In this document: piece after piece, positions 16,013 to 24,293 of the stretch
Position numbering within the stretch: the stretch's first letter is position 1
Layout: the number at the start of each line of letters is the position of its first letter
Assembly: GCA_003248075.1 (NCBI GenBank)
Contig: QJYK01000116.1
Location: 1-43,556 of the forward strand
Length of the DNA: 43,556 bases
Source: Gemmatimonadota bacterium
GTDB lineage: Bacteria; Gemmatimonadota; Gemmatimonadetes; Longimicrobiales; Gaopeijiaceae
Direction: 5' to 3'
Made by a program: the position numbers and the translations under genes
Notes under the pieces: model-generated
The model's database searches: none
What the model saw: the letters and a program-made list of their open reading frames with translations, nothing else
What the model was told of the DNA's origin: nothing

Positions 16013-17472
16013 CTCGTGGGGCGCAGGGTCAGGAAGATCGGGTTCGAATAGAACCAGAGGTCGGTCCAGGGGTCCTCGCCGCGCGGATCCGGCTCCGGCT
16101 CCAGGGCGTCGGTATTCGTTCCCCGTACCCGCAGATAGCCGCTACGCTCGAGCGGCCCGATTCGGGTACGCATCTCGAGGACCTCGCCGTCCCGCCTCCA
16201 TTGTTCCGCCGTGAACCGGTGCTCGACGTGGGTCGTCGGGTTTCTGTCGATGGCGGGGTCCGCCAGCCGGCCGGTGATTTCGCCCACGATCAGGTCGATG
16301 CGCGCGACGACGGGGTTGTCCCCGTGGAAGTTGGGCCGGGCGGGGTCCCGCACGCGCACCGTCACCTCCACCTCGGCGCCGGGATCGACGACCAGCTCTC
16401 CTCCGATCCCGGCGATCCTCCGGCTGCGGCCGCCGGCCGAAGCGAACACGTCCACCTCGGAGACCAGGTCGCCCGTGGTGACGAAGATGCGCCCCGCGCG
16501 CAGACCCTCCAGGATGTCGTCGTGGCTTCTCTCCGCGAGGACGTACGTCTTGGAGTACTCCCCGGGCCAGAAGTCGGCGCCGCCCTCGCGCCAGTTGACG
16601 TGCGAGTCCGAGTTGGCCGTGATCCACCAGTTACGCCCCTCGCCCAGCATCGAGTCCCAAAACCCGCCCAGCCGGGCGGTCAGCTGGTCGAAACCCCCCA
16701 TGGTCGGAAAACGCGCATAAGCTCCCCGCGGCGCGTTCGAGTCGAGCGAGCCGTCCGGTTCCAGGGTCCGCGCCTGGTGTCCGGGAGCTCCGGCCATGCC
16801 GACCGCCACCTCCGGCGCCGCGTCGTTCCAGCCCCGCAGCTCGGCGGGCGTGTCGAGGCCGTACTCTCCCAGGTCGCTCGCCGAGCGCGAGGGGTGGTTG
16901 GCGATCACGACCGGACGCGCCTCCAGTCCCGACATGGCCGCCAGGGCCTCGAGCATCCTGGGCTCCGTGTCGCGCAGTGAGTCCAGCGGCCACGCGTCGT
17001 ACTTCGCGAAATCGTGCTCCAGGGTGGCGAGGTGTTCTGCCTCGTCGTGCGTATGGGGAACGATCAGGCTCGAGTGGTCCGCGCCCGGCGTGTCCAGCTC
17101 CATGCCGAAGAACTGGATCACCTCGGGGACGGCGGCCCGGCTCATGAGCAGCTCCGGATAGCTCCGCTCCAGGGACACCTTGCTGTGGTTGGGCCCTCCG
17201 TGGTCCGTCGCCACCATCCAGCCTAGACCGTGATGGCGCGCCATCAGCGCGTTCATGGGGATCGGGTAGATGGCGTCGCCCCCGACGATGGGGCTCGGCG
17301 GGTCCACCGAACGGTCCCATCCCACGCTGTACCGACTGTGGATGTGGTGGTCGCCGGCGATCCACTCACGGTCCGCAGGCTGCGCGCATGCTGCGATCAG
17401 CGCGATCAGCGCGAGCGTCGTCGGGCCCAGGCGGGTACCCAGGTCGGTGTCACGGACAGCGGCTCGGATCAT
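16009..17472 (-). CDS. PHP-domain metal-dependent phosphoesterase-like lipoprotein
   Basis: A 487-residue exported protein. The lipobox IAAC puts the lipidated Cys at about residue 29. The PHP metal-binding pattern follows: HHIHSRYS (H43, H45), ATDHGGPNHS, the Glu/Asp of FGMELDTPGADHSS, VIANHPSRSASD and ITANSDSHVNW. The C-terminal 150 residues look like a beta-sandwich (VEVTVRVRDPARPNF). PHP domains hydrolyse phosphoesters or act on nucleotides and polysaccharide phosphates; this one is outside the cytoplasm and its substrate is unknown. I chose the ATG at 17472 because the signal peptide begins there, although the frame is open upstream. It is the last gene of the HDAC-PLP enzyme-PHP operon, 47 nt after the PLP gene. 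Confidence 0.8.
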   Translation of the reverse strand: MIRAAVRDTDLGTRLGPTTLALIALIAACAQPADREWIAGDHHIHSRYSVGWDRSVDPPSPIVGGDAIYPIPMNALMARHHGLGWMVATDHGGPNHSKVSLERSYPELLMSRAAVPEVIQFFGMELDTPGADHSSLIVPHTHDEAEHLATLEHDFAKYDAWPLDSLRDTEPRMLEALAAMSGLEARPVVIANHPSRSASDLGEYGLDTPAELRGWNDAAPEVAVGMAGAPGHQARTLEPDGSLDSNAPRGAYARFPTMGGFDQLTARLGGFWDSMLGEGRNWWITANSDSHVNWREGGADFWPGEYSKTYVLAERSHDDILEGLRAGRIFVTTGDLVSEVDVFASAGGRSRRIAGIGGELVVDPGAEVEVTVRVRDPARPNFHGDNPVVARIDLIVGEITGRLADPAIDRNPTTHVEHRFTAEQWRRDGEVLEMRTRIGPLERSGYLRVRGTNTDALEPEPDPRGEDPWTDLWFYSNPIFLTLRPTS

Positions 17473-17519
17473 GGCGTCGTTCTCCGTCGGTGGGTGGGCC
17501 GGCGGCCGGGTGGCCCTTG

Positions 17520-18512
17520 TCAGGCGAACAGCGCCGGGTGGCCACCCGTATGTACGAACACGACCCGATGCGATGGCGGAACGTTGCCGCTCCGGATCCA
17601 CGAGATCATTCCGGCGGCGGCCTTGGCGGTATAGACCGGGTCGAGCACGATCCCCTCCGTTCGGCCGAAGAGGTCGAGCGCCTCCCGGGATGCCGGGGTG
17701 GGCACCCCGTAACCCCTCCCGACGAACTCGTCGGCGGCGGCCAGCGCCCCCTCCCGGAGCTGCCCCTCCCATCCGAGCAGGGCGGCCCCCTCGGCGGCCA
17801 GCCGAAGGGTGTCGGTGCGCAGCTCGAAGGCCGACGCGTCGGCGCTGACACCCACGAGCCGAACGTCCGCGCGCTCCAGCAGCGAGACGCCGAGCAGGAG
17901 GCCGGCCAGCGTGCCGCAGGAGGAAGCGGACACGAAGAGCCACGTGCGCTCCACTTCCGGAAGGTCGGCGAGCTGGCTCGTCAGCTCCCCCACCGCGAGC
18001 GCGTACCCCAGTGCCCCGAGCCCCGTCGAGGCGCCCAGGGGGACGATCAACGCACGCCCTCCCTCGGCGGCGATGTCGCGGGCGGCCTCGGCCATCGCCG
18101 GCGCGCGTTCGTCACGGGAGGAGACGGTGAGGATCGAAGCGCCGAAGTGCCGATGCAGCAGCGCATTCCCGGTCGGGGGATCGGACGCTTCGCCGTTGAT
18201 CGCCAGCACGCATCCCAGCCCGAGGTGTGCAGCCGCTGCCGCGGTCACCCGGCAGTGGTTGGACTGCGGGCCACCGGCGGTGACGAGGTGCGTGACACCC
18301 TCGAGACGATCGGGGGCCAACTCGGTCTCCAGCTTCCGGACCTTGTTGCCGCCGAGCGCGAAGCCCGTCTCCGAGTCCATCTTGACCCAGAGCTCGGGAG
18401 CTTCGGCTCCGAGCGCCGTACGCAGGTTCCTGGCGCGCACCAGGCGCGTGGGAAGGGACGCGAGACGGAGACGCGGCCAGGCCGCGAGCCGATCGAGGGG
18501 CGCACCGGTCAC
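17520..18512 (-). CDS. PLP-dependent ACC deaminase/D-cysteine desulfhydrase family enzyme
   Basis: A 330-residue fold-type II PLP enzyme. It begins PLDRLAAWPRLRLASLPTRL, typical of the family. The PLP lysine is K57 in LGGNKVRKLE. GGPQSNHCRVTAAAAAHLGL carries the SNH that binds the substrate carboxylate, and ASSCGTLAGLLLG is the phosphate-binding loop. Members convert ACC to 2-oxobutyrate and ammonia, or D-cysteine to pyruvate, H2S and ammonia. The two are hard to separate by sequence, and D-cysteine desulfhydrase is the commoner bacterial activity. The GTG at 18512 overlaps the deacetylase stop (GTGA). The frame extends upstream, but homology starts here. Confidence 0.85.
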   Translation of the reverse strand: MTGAPLDRLAAWPRLRLASLPTRLVRARNLRTALGAEAPELWVKMDSETGFALGGNKVRKLETELAPDRLEGVTHLVTAGGPQSNHCRVTAAAAAHLGLGCVLAINGEASDPPTGNALLHRHFGASILTVSSRDERAPAMAEAARDIAAEGGRALIVPLGASTGLGALGYALAVGELTSQLADLPEVERTWLFVSASSCGTLAGLLLGVSLLERADVRLVGVSADASAFELRTDTLRLAAEGAALLGWEGQLREGALAAADEFVGRGYGVPTPASREALDLFGRTEGIVLDPVYTAKAAAGMISWIRSGNVPPSHRVVFVHTGGHPALFA

Positions 18513-19411
18513 GCCGGCGCTCCGGCGCGGGTGAGGTCCGCCGCCGCCCGGAGGGTCGCGAAGTGGATGTCCACGGTCTCGGTGACGTCCCGCCCGTAGC
18601 CGCCCGACATGACGACCGCGACCGGGATCCCCTTCCGGGCACATCGGTCGAGGACCAGGCGGTCCCGTTCGGCGAGCGCCGGCTCCGTGACCGAAAGCCG
18701 GCCCAGGCGATCACGCTCGTGGGGGTCCGCCCCCGCGACGTAGAAGGCGACGTCGGCGCCGCGCGCGAGGGCGGCGCCTACGCCACGCTCGACGGCCGAC
18801 AGGTATGCGTCGTCAGCGCAGCCGTCGTCGAGCTCGATGTCGAGGTCGCCGACTTCCTTACGGAACGGGAAGTTGTTGCGGCCGTGCACGGAGAGCGTGA
18901 ACACGCGGTCGTCCGTCGCGAAGATCGCGGCGGTGCCGTTTCCCTGGTGCACGTCCAGGTCGATGATGGCGGCCCGCTCGGCGCGGTCCCCGGCCTGCAG
19001 GTCGCGCACCGCCACCGCCACGTCGTTGAAGACGCAGAAGCCTTCCCCCCGATCGGGAAAGGCGTGGTGGGTGCCGCCAGCGAGGTTCGCGGCCACGCCG
19101 TCCTCGAGCGCGGCGGCGGCGGCGGCCAGGGTACCCCCCACCGACCTTCGCGAGCGCTCGACGAGCTCCGGCGACCAGGGGAAGCCGATGCGGCGCACTT
19201 CGGCACGGCTCAGGGCCCCGGTCGAGACGCGCGCGACGTATGCGGGGTGGTGGACGCGGGCGAGCTGCTCGTCGGTGGCCGCGTCGGGGACCGCGAGCAG
19301 GGCGGTCCCATCGGCTTCGACCCGCTCGCGGAGACGACGATACTTCTCCATCGGGAACCGGTGTCCGTCGGGAAGGGGCAGCACGAAGTGGTCGCAGTAG
19401 AAGGCGCGCAC
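18509..19411 (-). CDS. HDAC11-like (class IV) deacetylase family protein, copy 1
   Basis: A 300-residue arginase/deacetylase-fold enzyme. GGTHHAFPDRGEGFCVFND (H115, H116 as the catalytic dyad), IDLDVHQGNGTAAIF (zinc ligands D153, H155), YVAGADP (third ligand D229) and VMSGGYGRD (transition-state Tyr) are all present. The spacing and the GADPHERDRLGRLSVT block resemble eukaryotic HDAC11, which removes long-chain acyl groups. Bacterial members have unknown or polyamine/small-molecule substrates. The GTG start has AGGA 5-8 nt upstream. It overlaps the downstream PLP enzyme and so heads a three-gene operon. A second, related deacetylase lies at 25326. Confidence 0.9.
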   Translation of the reverse strand: MRAFYCDHFVLPLPDGHRFPMEKYRRLRERVEADGTALLAVPDAATDEQLARVHHPAYVARVSTGALSRAEVRRIGFPWSPELVERSRRSVGGTLAAAAAALEDGVAANLAGGTHHAFPDRGEGFCVFNDVAVAVRDLQAGDRAERAAIIDLDVHQGNGTAAIFATDDRVFTLSVHGRNNFPFRKEVGDLDIELDDGCADDAYLSAVERGVGAALARGADVAFYVAGADPHERDRLGRLSVTEPALAERDRLVLDRCARKGIPVAVVMSGGYGRDVTETVDIHFATLRAAADLTRAGAPA

Positions 19412-19443
19412 CTTTTCCTGGGCGATCGGGTGGCGGCGTCGGC

Positions 19444-19472
19444 TTATCCGAGGCGCGGCGGGCGCCTACATT
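19444..19472 (+). promoter_or_regulatory. Putative promoter of the TonB receptor operon
   Basis: TTATCC (19444-19449), 17 nt, TACATT (19467-19472), in the 116-bp gap between the divergent deacetylase and receptor genes. The -35 match is poor. Confidence 0.3.
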
Positions 19473-19527
19473 AACCGGGAAGGGGAATGCAGGGGAGGGC
19501 CGACGAACGAGACCGAGGGCTCCGTGC

Positions 19528-21888
19528 TTGCATCATAGATCGCTGGTCGGGTTGCTCGGTGCGCTGGCGCTGGCGGCGTTCGCGGAGCCGGTCCGGGCGC
19601 AGGCCGGGAGCCTGCTCGGGCGCGTCCGCGACGATGAGGGATCGGCGGTGTATGGGGCCACCATTCTCGCGACGGGCCCGGGCGCCGCCGAGCGCGTGGC
19701 GACCACCGACCGACTCGGTTTCTTCCGCCTCGACGGCCTGGCCGCCGGCCCGTGGACCGTGAGCGTCTCGCGGCTCGGGTACGAGGCGGCGCCGCGGTCC
19801 CTGACGCTCCCCGCCGGGGAAGTGGTCGAGCTCGAGATCGTGCTGCAGCGGCGGGCCATCCGTGTGGAGGGCATCTCGGTGGAGGCCGCGCGGAGCCGCG
19901 ATCGGATCCGCTTCGAGCAGGTCGGCGGAGCCACGATCCGCGAGATGGACCTGGCCGACCTGAAGCGGGTCCCCGGCGTCGCCGAGGCCGATCCCCTCCG
20001 GGCGGTCGAGGTGCTGCCCGGTGTGGTGTCCACCTCGGACTTCTCCGCGGCGTTCCACGTCCGTGGCGGATCGGCCGATCAGAATCTGATCCTCCTGGAC
20101 GGGGTCCCGGTGTTCAGCCCGTTCCACCTGGGGGGCTTCTTCTCGGTGTTCAACGCGGACATGCTGTCGCGCGCCGAGCTGCAGTCCGGTGGCTTCCCGG
20201 CCGACGAGGGTGGGCGGGTCTCGTCCGTGCTGCTCGTGGAGAGCGACGCGGGCGACGGCAGCTTCGGCGTGGACGCCGGCCTCTCGCTCCTCGCCTCAAG
20301 GGTGGCGGTGAGCGGTGGGATTCCCCGTGGGCTGGCCGCGAGGCTGGGTCAGGCCAACGTCCATTGGCGGCTGTCGGCCCGCCGCTCCTACTTCGACTGG
20401 CTGCTGTCCCCCGCGTTCGACTTCCCGTACCACCTCCAGGACTTCCAGGGGATCCTGGAGGCCTGGACGAGAAACGGGGACCGACTTCAAGTCACCGCCT
20501 ACAGCGGGGACGACGTCCTGGACCTGACACGCCTGGATCCGAACGATTTCCCTCTCCGCATCGATTGGCGTTGGGGAAACGACCTGGTGGGTCTGCGCTG
20601 GACGCGTCCCGGTGGTGGCGGCGGCTCGTGGGACGCGCGTGCCGGCTGGTCGCGCTACGGCACCGGCCTCGAGTTTCCCGACTTCGGCGACACGGAGTTC
20701 AGGAGCCAGATCCGACAGGTCCACACCCGTGTCGACCGGGAGCTGCGCCCGTCACCGTTCTGGCGTGTGCGCCTGGGTGGCTCCGCGGAGAGCCTGCGCT
20801 ACGACAACCTGTTTCTCTCGGGAGGTACGCGGTTCGGAGGAGGCCGCGGCACCGGAGCGCTGCTCGCGACGTGGGCCCAGGCGAGCTGGAGCCGTCCCCG
20901 GGCCTGGTTGGTGGAAGCCGGCCTGCGGATCGACGGCTGGAGACCCGATCCGGGTTCGCCCACGTGGAAGCCGGAGCCGCGGGTCGCGCTCAAGCGCTTC
21001 TTCGCCGCCGGCGACGGGGCGCTCAAGCTCGCCGTGGGGCGTTACGCCCAGTTCCTCCATTCGATTCGTGACGAAGAGCTCCCCATCGGGCTCGACGTCT
21101 GGGTGCTCGCGGGCCAGCGTGCGCCACCCGTCGTCTCGGATCAGCTCCAGCTGGGCCTGGAGGGATATCCGCGCGAGGACTGGTACCTGTCGTTGGAGGC
21201 CTACGTGCGCTCGTTCGACGGCGTCCTGACCCTCAATCCGGGCGAGGATCCGAACGACGCACAGGACGACTTTCTGTCCGGCTCCGGCTCGTCGTGGGGT
21301 GCGGACCTGATGGTGCGCAGGGAAGGCGGGAGGGTGAACGGGTGGCTCGCGCTCTCCTTCCTCAGGGCACGCCGTACGTTTCCCGATGCCCTGTCGCCGA
21401 TCCAGCCGGCGCCCGAGCTGGAGTATGCGCCCATCTTCGACCGACGCCTGGACGCGGACCTGGTACTGCGCTACCCGCTCCCCTGGGGGTGGCAGGGGGG
21501 GCTGCGCTGGAACGTGGGAACCGGCACACCGTACACCCGGGCGTTGGGGTCCTACGCCACGTACTCGCCGCGCTTCGTGGACGTGGACGGAAGGCTCGAG
21601 TGGGCGGGCGCCAGCGATCAGACGGACGACCTGGGTGGGTATGCCGTCTACCTGGAGGCGCGCAACCGGTCCCGCTATCCGGTCTACCATCGTCTGGACG
21701 TGACCGCCAGAAAGACGTTCCGGAAATCCTGGGGATCGCTCGAGCCGTACGTGGATCTGGTCAACGTCTACAATCGGCGCAACGTCCTCTTCTACTTCTA
21801 CCAATACGACGAGGCGCCGCCGCGGCGGTCGGGGATATCGATGTTCCCCGTGCTGCCCACCCTGGGGCTCGAGGTGCGCTTCCGGTGA
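19528..21888 (+). CDS. TonB-dependent outer-membrane receptor with CarboxypepD_reg-like N-domain
   Basis: A 786-residue outer-membrane transporter. The TTG at 19528 gives MHHRSLVGLLGALALAAFAEPVRAQA, a good signal peptide. Upstream in the same frame the sequence is low-complexity Arg/Gly and overlaps the divergent promoter. Residues about 27-105 are a carboxypeptidase-regulatory beta-sandwich (GRVRDDEGSAVYGATILATG). The plug has the SusC-like run LRAVEVLPGVVSTSDFSAAFHVRGG and ILLDGVPVFSPFHLGGFFSVFN. The barrel ends with YVDLVNVYNRRNV and a terminal ...VLPTLGLEVRFR, with aromatic last residues as BamA expects. The ligand is unknown. It overlaps a lipoprotein gene downstream by GTGA, so the pair may be a receptor and its surface partner. 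Confidence 0.88.
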   Translation: MHHRSLVGLLGALALAAFAEPVRAQAGSLLGRVRDDEGSAVYGATILATGPGAAERVATTDRLGFFRLDGLAAGPWTVSVSRLGYEAAPRSLTLPAGEVVELEIVLQRRAIRVEGISVEAARSRDRIRFEQVGGATIREMDLADLKRVPGVAEADPLRAVEVLPGVVSTSDFSAAFHVRGGSADQNLILLDGVPVFSPFHLGGFFSVFNADMLSRAELQSGGFPADEGGRVSSVLLVESDAGDGSFGVDAGLSLLASRVAVSGGIPRGLAARLGQANVHWRLSARRSYFDWLLSPAFDFPYHLQDFQGILEAWTRNGDRLQVTAYSGDDVLDLTRLDPNDFPLRIDWRWGNDLVGLRWTRPGGGGGSWDARAGWSRYGTGLEFPDFGDTEFRSQIRQVHTRVDRELRPSPFWRVRLGGSAESLRYDNLFLSGGTRFGGGRGTGALLATWAQASWSRPRAWLVEAGLRIDGWRPDPGSPTWKPEPRVALKRFFAAGDGALKLAVGRYAQFLHSIRDEELPIGLDVWVLAGQRAPPVVSDQLQLGLEGYPREDWYLSLEAYVRSFDGVLTLNPGEDPNDAQDDFLSGSGSSWGADLMVRREGGRVNGWLALSFLRARRTFPDALSPIQPAPELEYAPIFDRRLDADLVLRYPLPWGWQGGLRWNVGTGTPYTRALGSYATYSPRFVDVDGRLEWAGASDQTDDLGGYAVYLEARNRSRYPVYHRLDVTARKTFRKSWGSLEPYVDLVNVYNRRNVLFYFYQYDEAPPRRSGISMFPVLPTLGLEVRFR

Positions 21889-22829
21889 GGCGAGGGTGGC
21901 GCGGGGGGACCCCCATGGCCGCAGCGGTCCTGACCGCCGTCTCGTACCTGACGGGGTGCGAGCTCGAGAAGGTCACGCTGGTGACCGCCGAGGACGTGGT
22001 GGTCGCGGAGGTCTTCGTGCAGCTGGAGGAGGGTTCCGACGGAGAAGCGACCGTGCGCGCCTTCCTGCACCGGACCCTCTCGACGGTCGGGGCCTCGGGC
22101 CAGGTTCGAGGCGCTCGGGTGACGATCGTGCGTGAGGACGGCTCGACCCTCGAGCTCGCCGAGACCGTGGAGGGCGATTGCGCGGAGACGCTCCCCGTGG
22201 ATGGTGACGGCAACTGCTACTGGGCTCCGCCCCAGGCCGGTCGGTTCCGACCGCTCGAGCGCCTCGAGCTGGAGATCACCCTCTCGCAGGGCGGCGTGAT
22301 GCGCAGCGCCACCACGGTGCCCGGCGACTTCGGCCTGATCGGGATCACCCCCGGTGCGACCTGCCGTCTGGACCCGGACACCCCGCTCGAGCTGCGCTGG
22401 TCCCGATCGACCGGGGCATGGGCCTACGTGAACGAGACCGTGCTCCACGGGATCGGACCGGCGCTGGCCGCAGAGGGCATCGACGTCGAGGACGATCTCT
22501 ACCTCCTCGGTCTGTCGGTTTCGGCGGCCGACACGACGATCGTGTTCCCGGGCGAGTTCGGGGTCTTCAACCGGTTCGAGCTCGACCAGGACGTCGCTCT
22601 GCGCTTGCAGCGCGGCCTCCCTTCGGCGGTCACAGGGGACCTGACCATCACCGCGACCGATCGGAACTACGTCAACTGGGTGAGGGGGGGGAACTTCAAC
22701 CCGTCGGGCCAGGTGCGCCTGCCCAGCATCCGAGGCGACGGCACGGGCGTGTTCGCCAGCGTGATCGTCCGACGCATGCGCGTGGACGTGTCGCCTGACC
22801 CCCAGCAAGGGCCCGAGTGCCCCGGGTGA
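21885..22829 (+). CDS. Lipoprotein partner of the TonB receptor, unrecognised
   Basis: A 314-residue protein from a GTG that overlaps the receptor stop by 4 nt. Its N-terminus has basic residues, a hydrophobic stretch (MAAAVLTAVSYLTGC) and a lipobox-like LTGC. The body is beta-rich, with VRGARVTIVREDGSTLELAE near residues 73-92 and a GDCAET...DGNCYW segment whose two Cys could pair. The position after a SusC-like receptor and the 'adds a beta-domain value to a display protein' pattern recall DUF4249 proteins of Bacteroidota, but I cannot confirm the family. An alternative start is the ATG at 21915. Confidence 0.75.
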   Translation: MRRGWRGGTPMAAAVLTAVSYLTGCELEKVTLVTAEDVVVAEVFVQLEEGSDGEATVRAFLHRTLSTVGASGQVRGARVTIVREDGSTLELAETVEGDCAETLPVDGDGNCYWAPPQAGRFRPLERLELEITLSQGGVMRSATTVPGDFGLIGITPGATCRLDPDTPLELRWSRSTGAWAYVNETVLHGIGPALAAEGIDVEDDLYLLGLSVSAADTTIVFPGEFGVFNRFELDQDVALRLQRGLPSAVTGDLTITATDRNYVNWVRGGNFNPSGQVRLPSIRGDGTGVFASVIVRRMRVDVSPDPQQGPECPG

Positions 22830-22831
22830 GG

Positions 22832-22848
22832 CTCGCTCTCAGAGCGAG
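22832..22848. terminator. Compact bidirectional hairpin between convergent genes
   Basis: CTCGCTC-TCA-GAGCGAG (22832-22848) forms a 7-bp stem (8 bp if the loop is closed further). Its loop is the TCA that is the uridine kinase stop codon on the minus strand, and it lies 3 nt past the lipoprotein stop. It can fold on either transcript, but U-tracts are lacking. Confidence 0.4.
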
Positions 22849-23495
22849 GGCGAGGGGGCCGAAGCGGAGGCGCGTGCCTCCGACATGAGCTTGCGCAGCT
22901 TGGTCACCACGAGGTCGACGGCGACGCGGTTGTAGCCGCCCTCGGGGACCATCAGATCGGCGTAACGCTTGCTGGGCTCGACGAACTCGAGGTGCATGGG
23001 GCGTACCGTGCGCTCGTATTGCCGGAGCACCGATGCCGTGCTCCGCCCACGCCGGGCCACGTCGCGTCGAATGCGTCGCAACAGGCGGACGTCGGCGTCG
23101 GTGTCCACGAACACCTTGAGGTCCATCAAGGCGCGGAGCGCGGGATCGGCGAGGACGAGGATCCCATCGAGAACCAGGACCGGCGTGGGGGCCATGGGCC
23201 GCGTCTCGCGCTGGCGCACGTGTGCCGAGAAGTCGTAACGCGGAACCTCGATCCGCGCACCGTCCAGGAGCGCTCGGACGTGAGCGACCATCAGGGAGGT
23301 CTCGAGGCTTTCCGGGTGGTCGAAGTTCACCTCGACGCGCTCGTCGAAAGGCACGTGCGACAGGTCGCGGTAGTAAGCGTCGTGGGCCAGGACCGAAACC
23401 ACCCCGGGCGCCAGCGCGCGTCGCACTTCACGCACCACAGTGGATTTGCCCGAGCCGCTTCCGCCCGCGACGCCCAGGACGACGGGTCGAGCCAC
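22839..23495 (-). CDS. udk: Uridine kinase
   Basis: A 218-residue pyrimidine-salvage kinase that phosphorylates uridine and cytidine to UMP and CMP in the cytoplasm. The P-loop is GGSGSGKST (11-19). HDAYYRDLSHVP, NFDHPESLETSLMVAHVRAL, IEVPRYDFSAHVR and VLVLDGILVLADPALRALMDLKVFVDTDADVRLLRRIRRD follow in the standard order. Length is normal. GTG start at 23495, 3 nt after the DtxR-type regulator stop, so it is translationally coupled to that gene. The pairing of a metal regulator with uridine kinase has no obvious functional logic. Confidence 0.93.
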   Translation of the reverse strand: MARPVVLGVAGGSGSGKSTVVREVRRALAPGVVSVLAHDAYYRDLSHVPFDERVEVNFDHPESLETSLMVAHVRALLDGARIEVPRYDFSAHVRQRETRPMAPTPVLVLDGILVLADPALRALMDLKVFVDTDADVRLLRRIRRDVARRGRSTASVLRQYERTVRPMHLEFVEPSKRYADLMVPEGGYNRVAVDLVVTKLRKLMSEARASASAPSPSL

Positions 23496-23498
23496 CGA

Positions 23499-24182
23499 TC
23501 AGCTCTCGTCCGGCACCACGTAGATGCGACGTGCGAGGTCGCGACGCACCGTGAGCTGGCTACGCCCGTACTTCCCGACCCGAAGGCGGATGACATCCTC
23601 CGTGCCACCCGACGCGACGACGACGCGCGCGCCCGGGGTGAGGCCCTTGGCGTCCATCGTCCGCAGGCGGTCCGGATCCTCGTCACGCACCGCGCGGATC
23701 CGTAGTGGGCGACCGGGCTCGGCGTCGCTGAGCGTCGAGAAATCGGTCTCCTCGATCTCTCCCGCGCTGGTGGGGATCGGGGTTCCGTGCGGGTCGTGGC
23801 TGGGGTGCTCCAGCGCGGCCGCCATGCGCTCGACCAGGACGTCGGAGACCGCGTGCTCCATGCGCTCCGCCTCCTCGTGCACGTCGTCCCAGGAGTAGCC
23901 CAGCCGCTCGCACAGGTAGCTCTCGATGATCCGGTGTCGGCGCAGGACCTTGAGCGCTTCCCGCGTCCCCGCGGCAGTGAGTCGCACCCCTCGGTACGGG
24001 ACGTGCTCCAGGAGGCCGTTCTCGGCCATGCGCTTGACCATCCCGGTCACGGAGGCCGGCTGGATCCCGAGCGCCTCTGCCACCGCACTCGTGGAGGGGG
24101 CCTCGCCGCGCTCGGCGAGTCCGTAGATGGCCTTGAGATAGTCTTCGACCGATCGGGATAAGCCCTGACTGGCACGGGTCAT
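23499..24182 (-). CDS. DtxR/MntR-family metal-dependent transcriptional regulator
   Basis: A 227-residue regulator with three parts: winged helix (SRSVEDYLKAIYGL ... TGMVKRMAENGLLEH, residues 9-60), dimerisation and metal-binding domain (about 70-140) and a C-terminal FeoA/SH3-like domain (150-227). Likely metal ligands are D14, H83, E87, H102, E106, E109 and H110. E106 sits where DtxR has Cys102 and MntR has Glu99, and D14 matches MntR Asp8, so Mn(II) or a mixed specificity is possible. K17 replaces the Glu11 of B. subtilis MntR. Such proteins repress metal-uptake genes when metal is bound. No metal transporter is adjacent; the TerC gene is 8 kb away. Confidence 0.9.
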   Translation of the reverse strand: MTRASQGLSRSVEDYLKAIYGLAERGEAPSTSAVAEALGIQPASVTGMVKRMAENGLLEHVPYRGVRLTAAGTREALKVLRRHRIIESYLCERLGYSWDDVHEEAERMEHAVSDVLVERMAAALEHPSHDPHGTPIPTSAGEIEETDFSTLSDAEPGRPLRIRAVRDEDPDRLRTMDAKGLTPGARVVVASGGTEDVIRLRVGKYGRSQLTVRRDLARRIYVVPDES

Positions 24183-24188
24183 GCGACC

Positions 24189-24217
24189 AAGCTACGCCGG
24201 CCCCGGAGGCCCGTCGA
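24189..24217 (-). promoter_or_regulatory. Putative leaderless promoter of the DtxR-type regulator
   Basis: On the minus strand TCGACG (24217-24212), 17 nt, TAGCTT (24194-24189), then 6 nt to the ATG at 24182. Transcription would start at or next to the start codon. Confidence 0.4.
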
Positions 24218-24229
24218 CCCTCGGGCGGG

Positions 24230-24259
24230 TTGTACGTTCATGCGGTCCGTCCGTATCAT
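24230..24259 (+). promoter_or_regulatory. Putative promoter of the prepilin operon
   Basis: TTGTAC (24230-24235), 18 nt, TATCAT (24254-24259). It points toward the ATG at 24294 and is the main reason for rejecting the ATG at 24240, which would lie between the two boxes. Confidence 0.45.
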
Positions 24260-24293
24260 CGAGGACGGCGCGACCCCACGGAAAACCACCGCG

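Noticed and set aside
17490-17510. A GGTGGGTGGGCCGGCG-type sequence also present in the hairpin at 7260-7291
   Set aside because: Only about 16 bases match, the second copy does not form the same perfect stem, and such strings occur by chance at this GC content.
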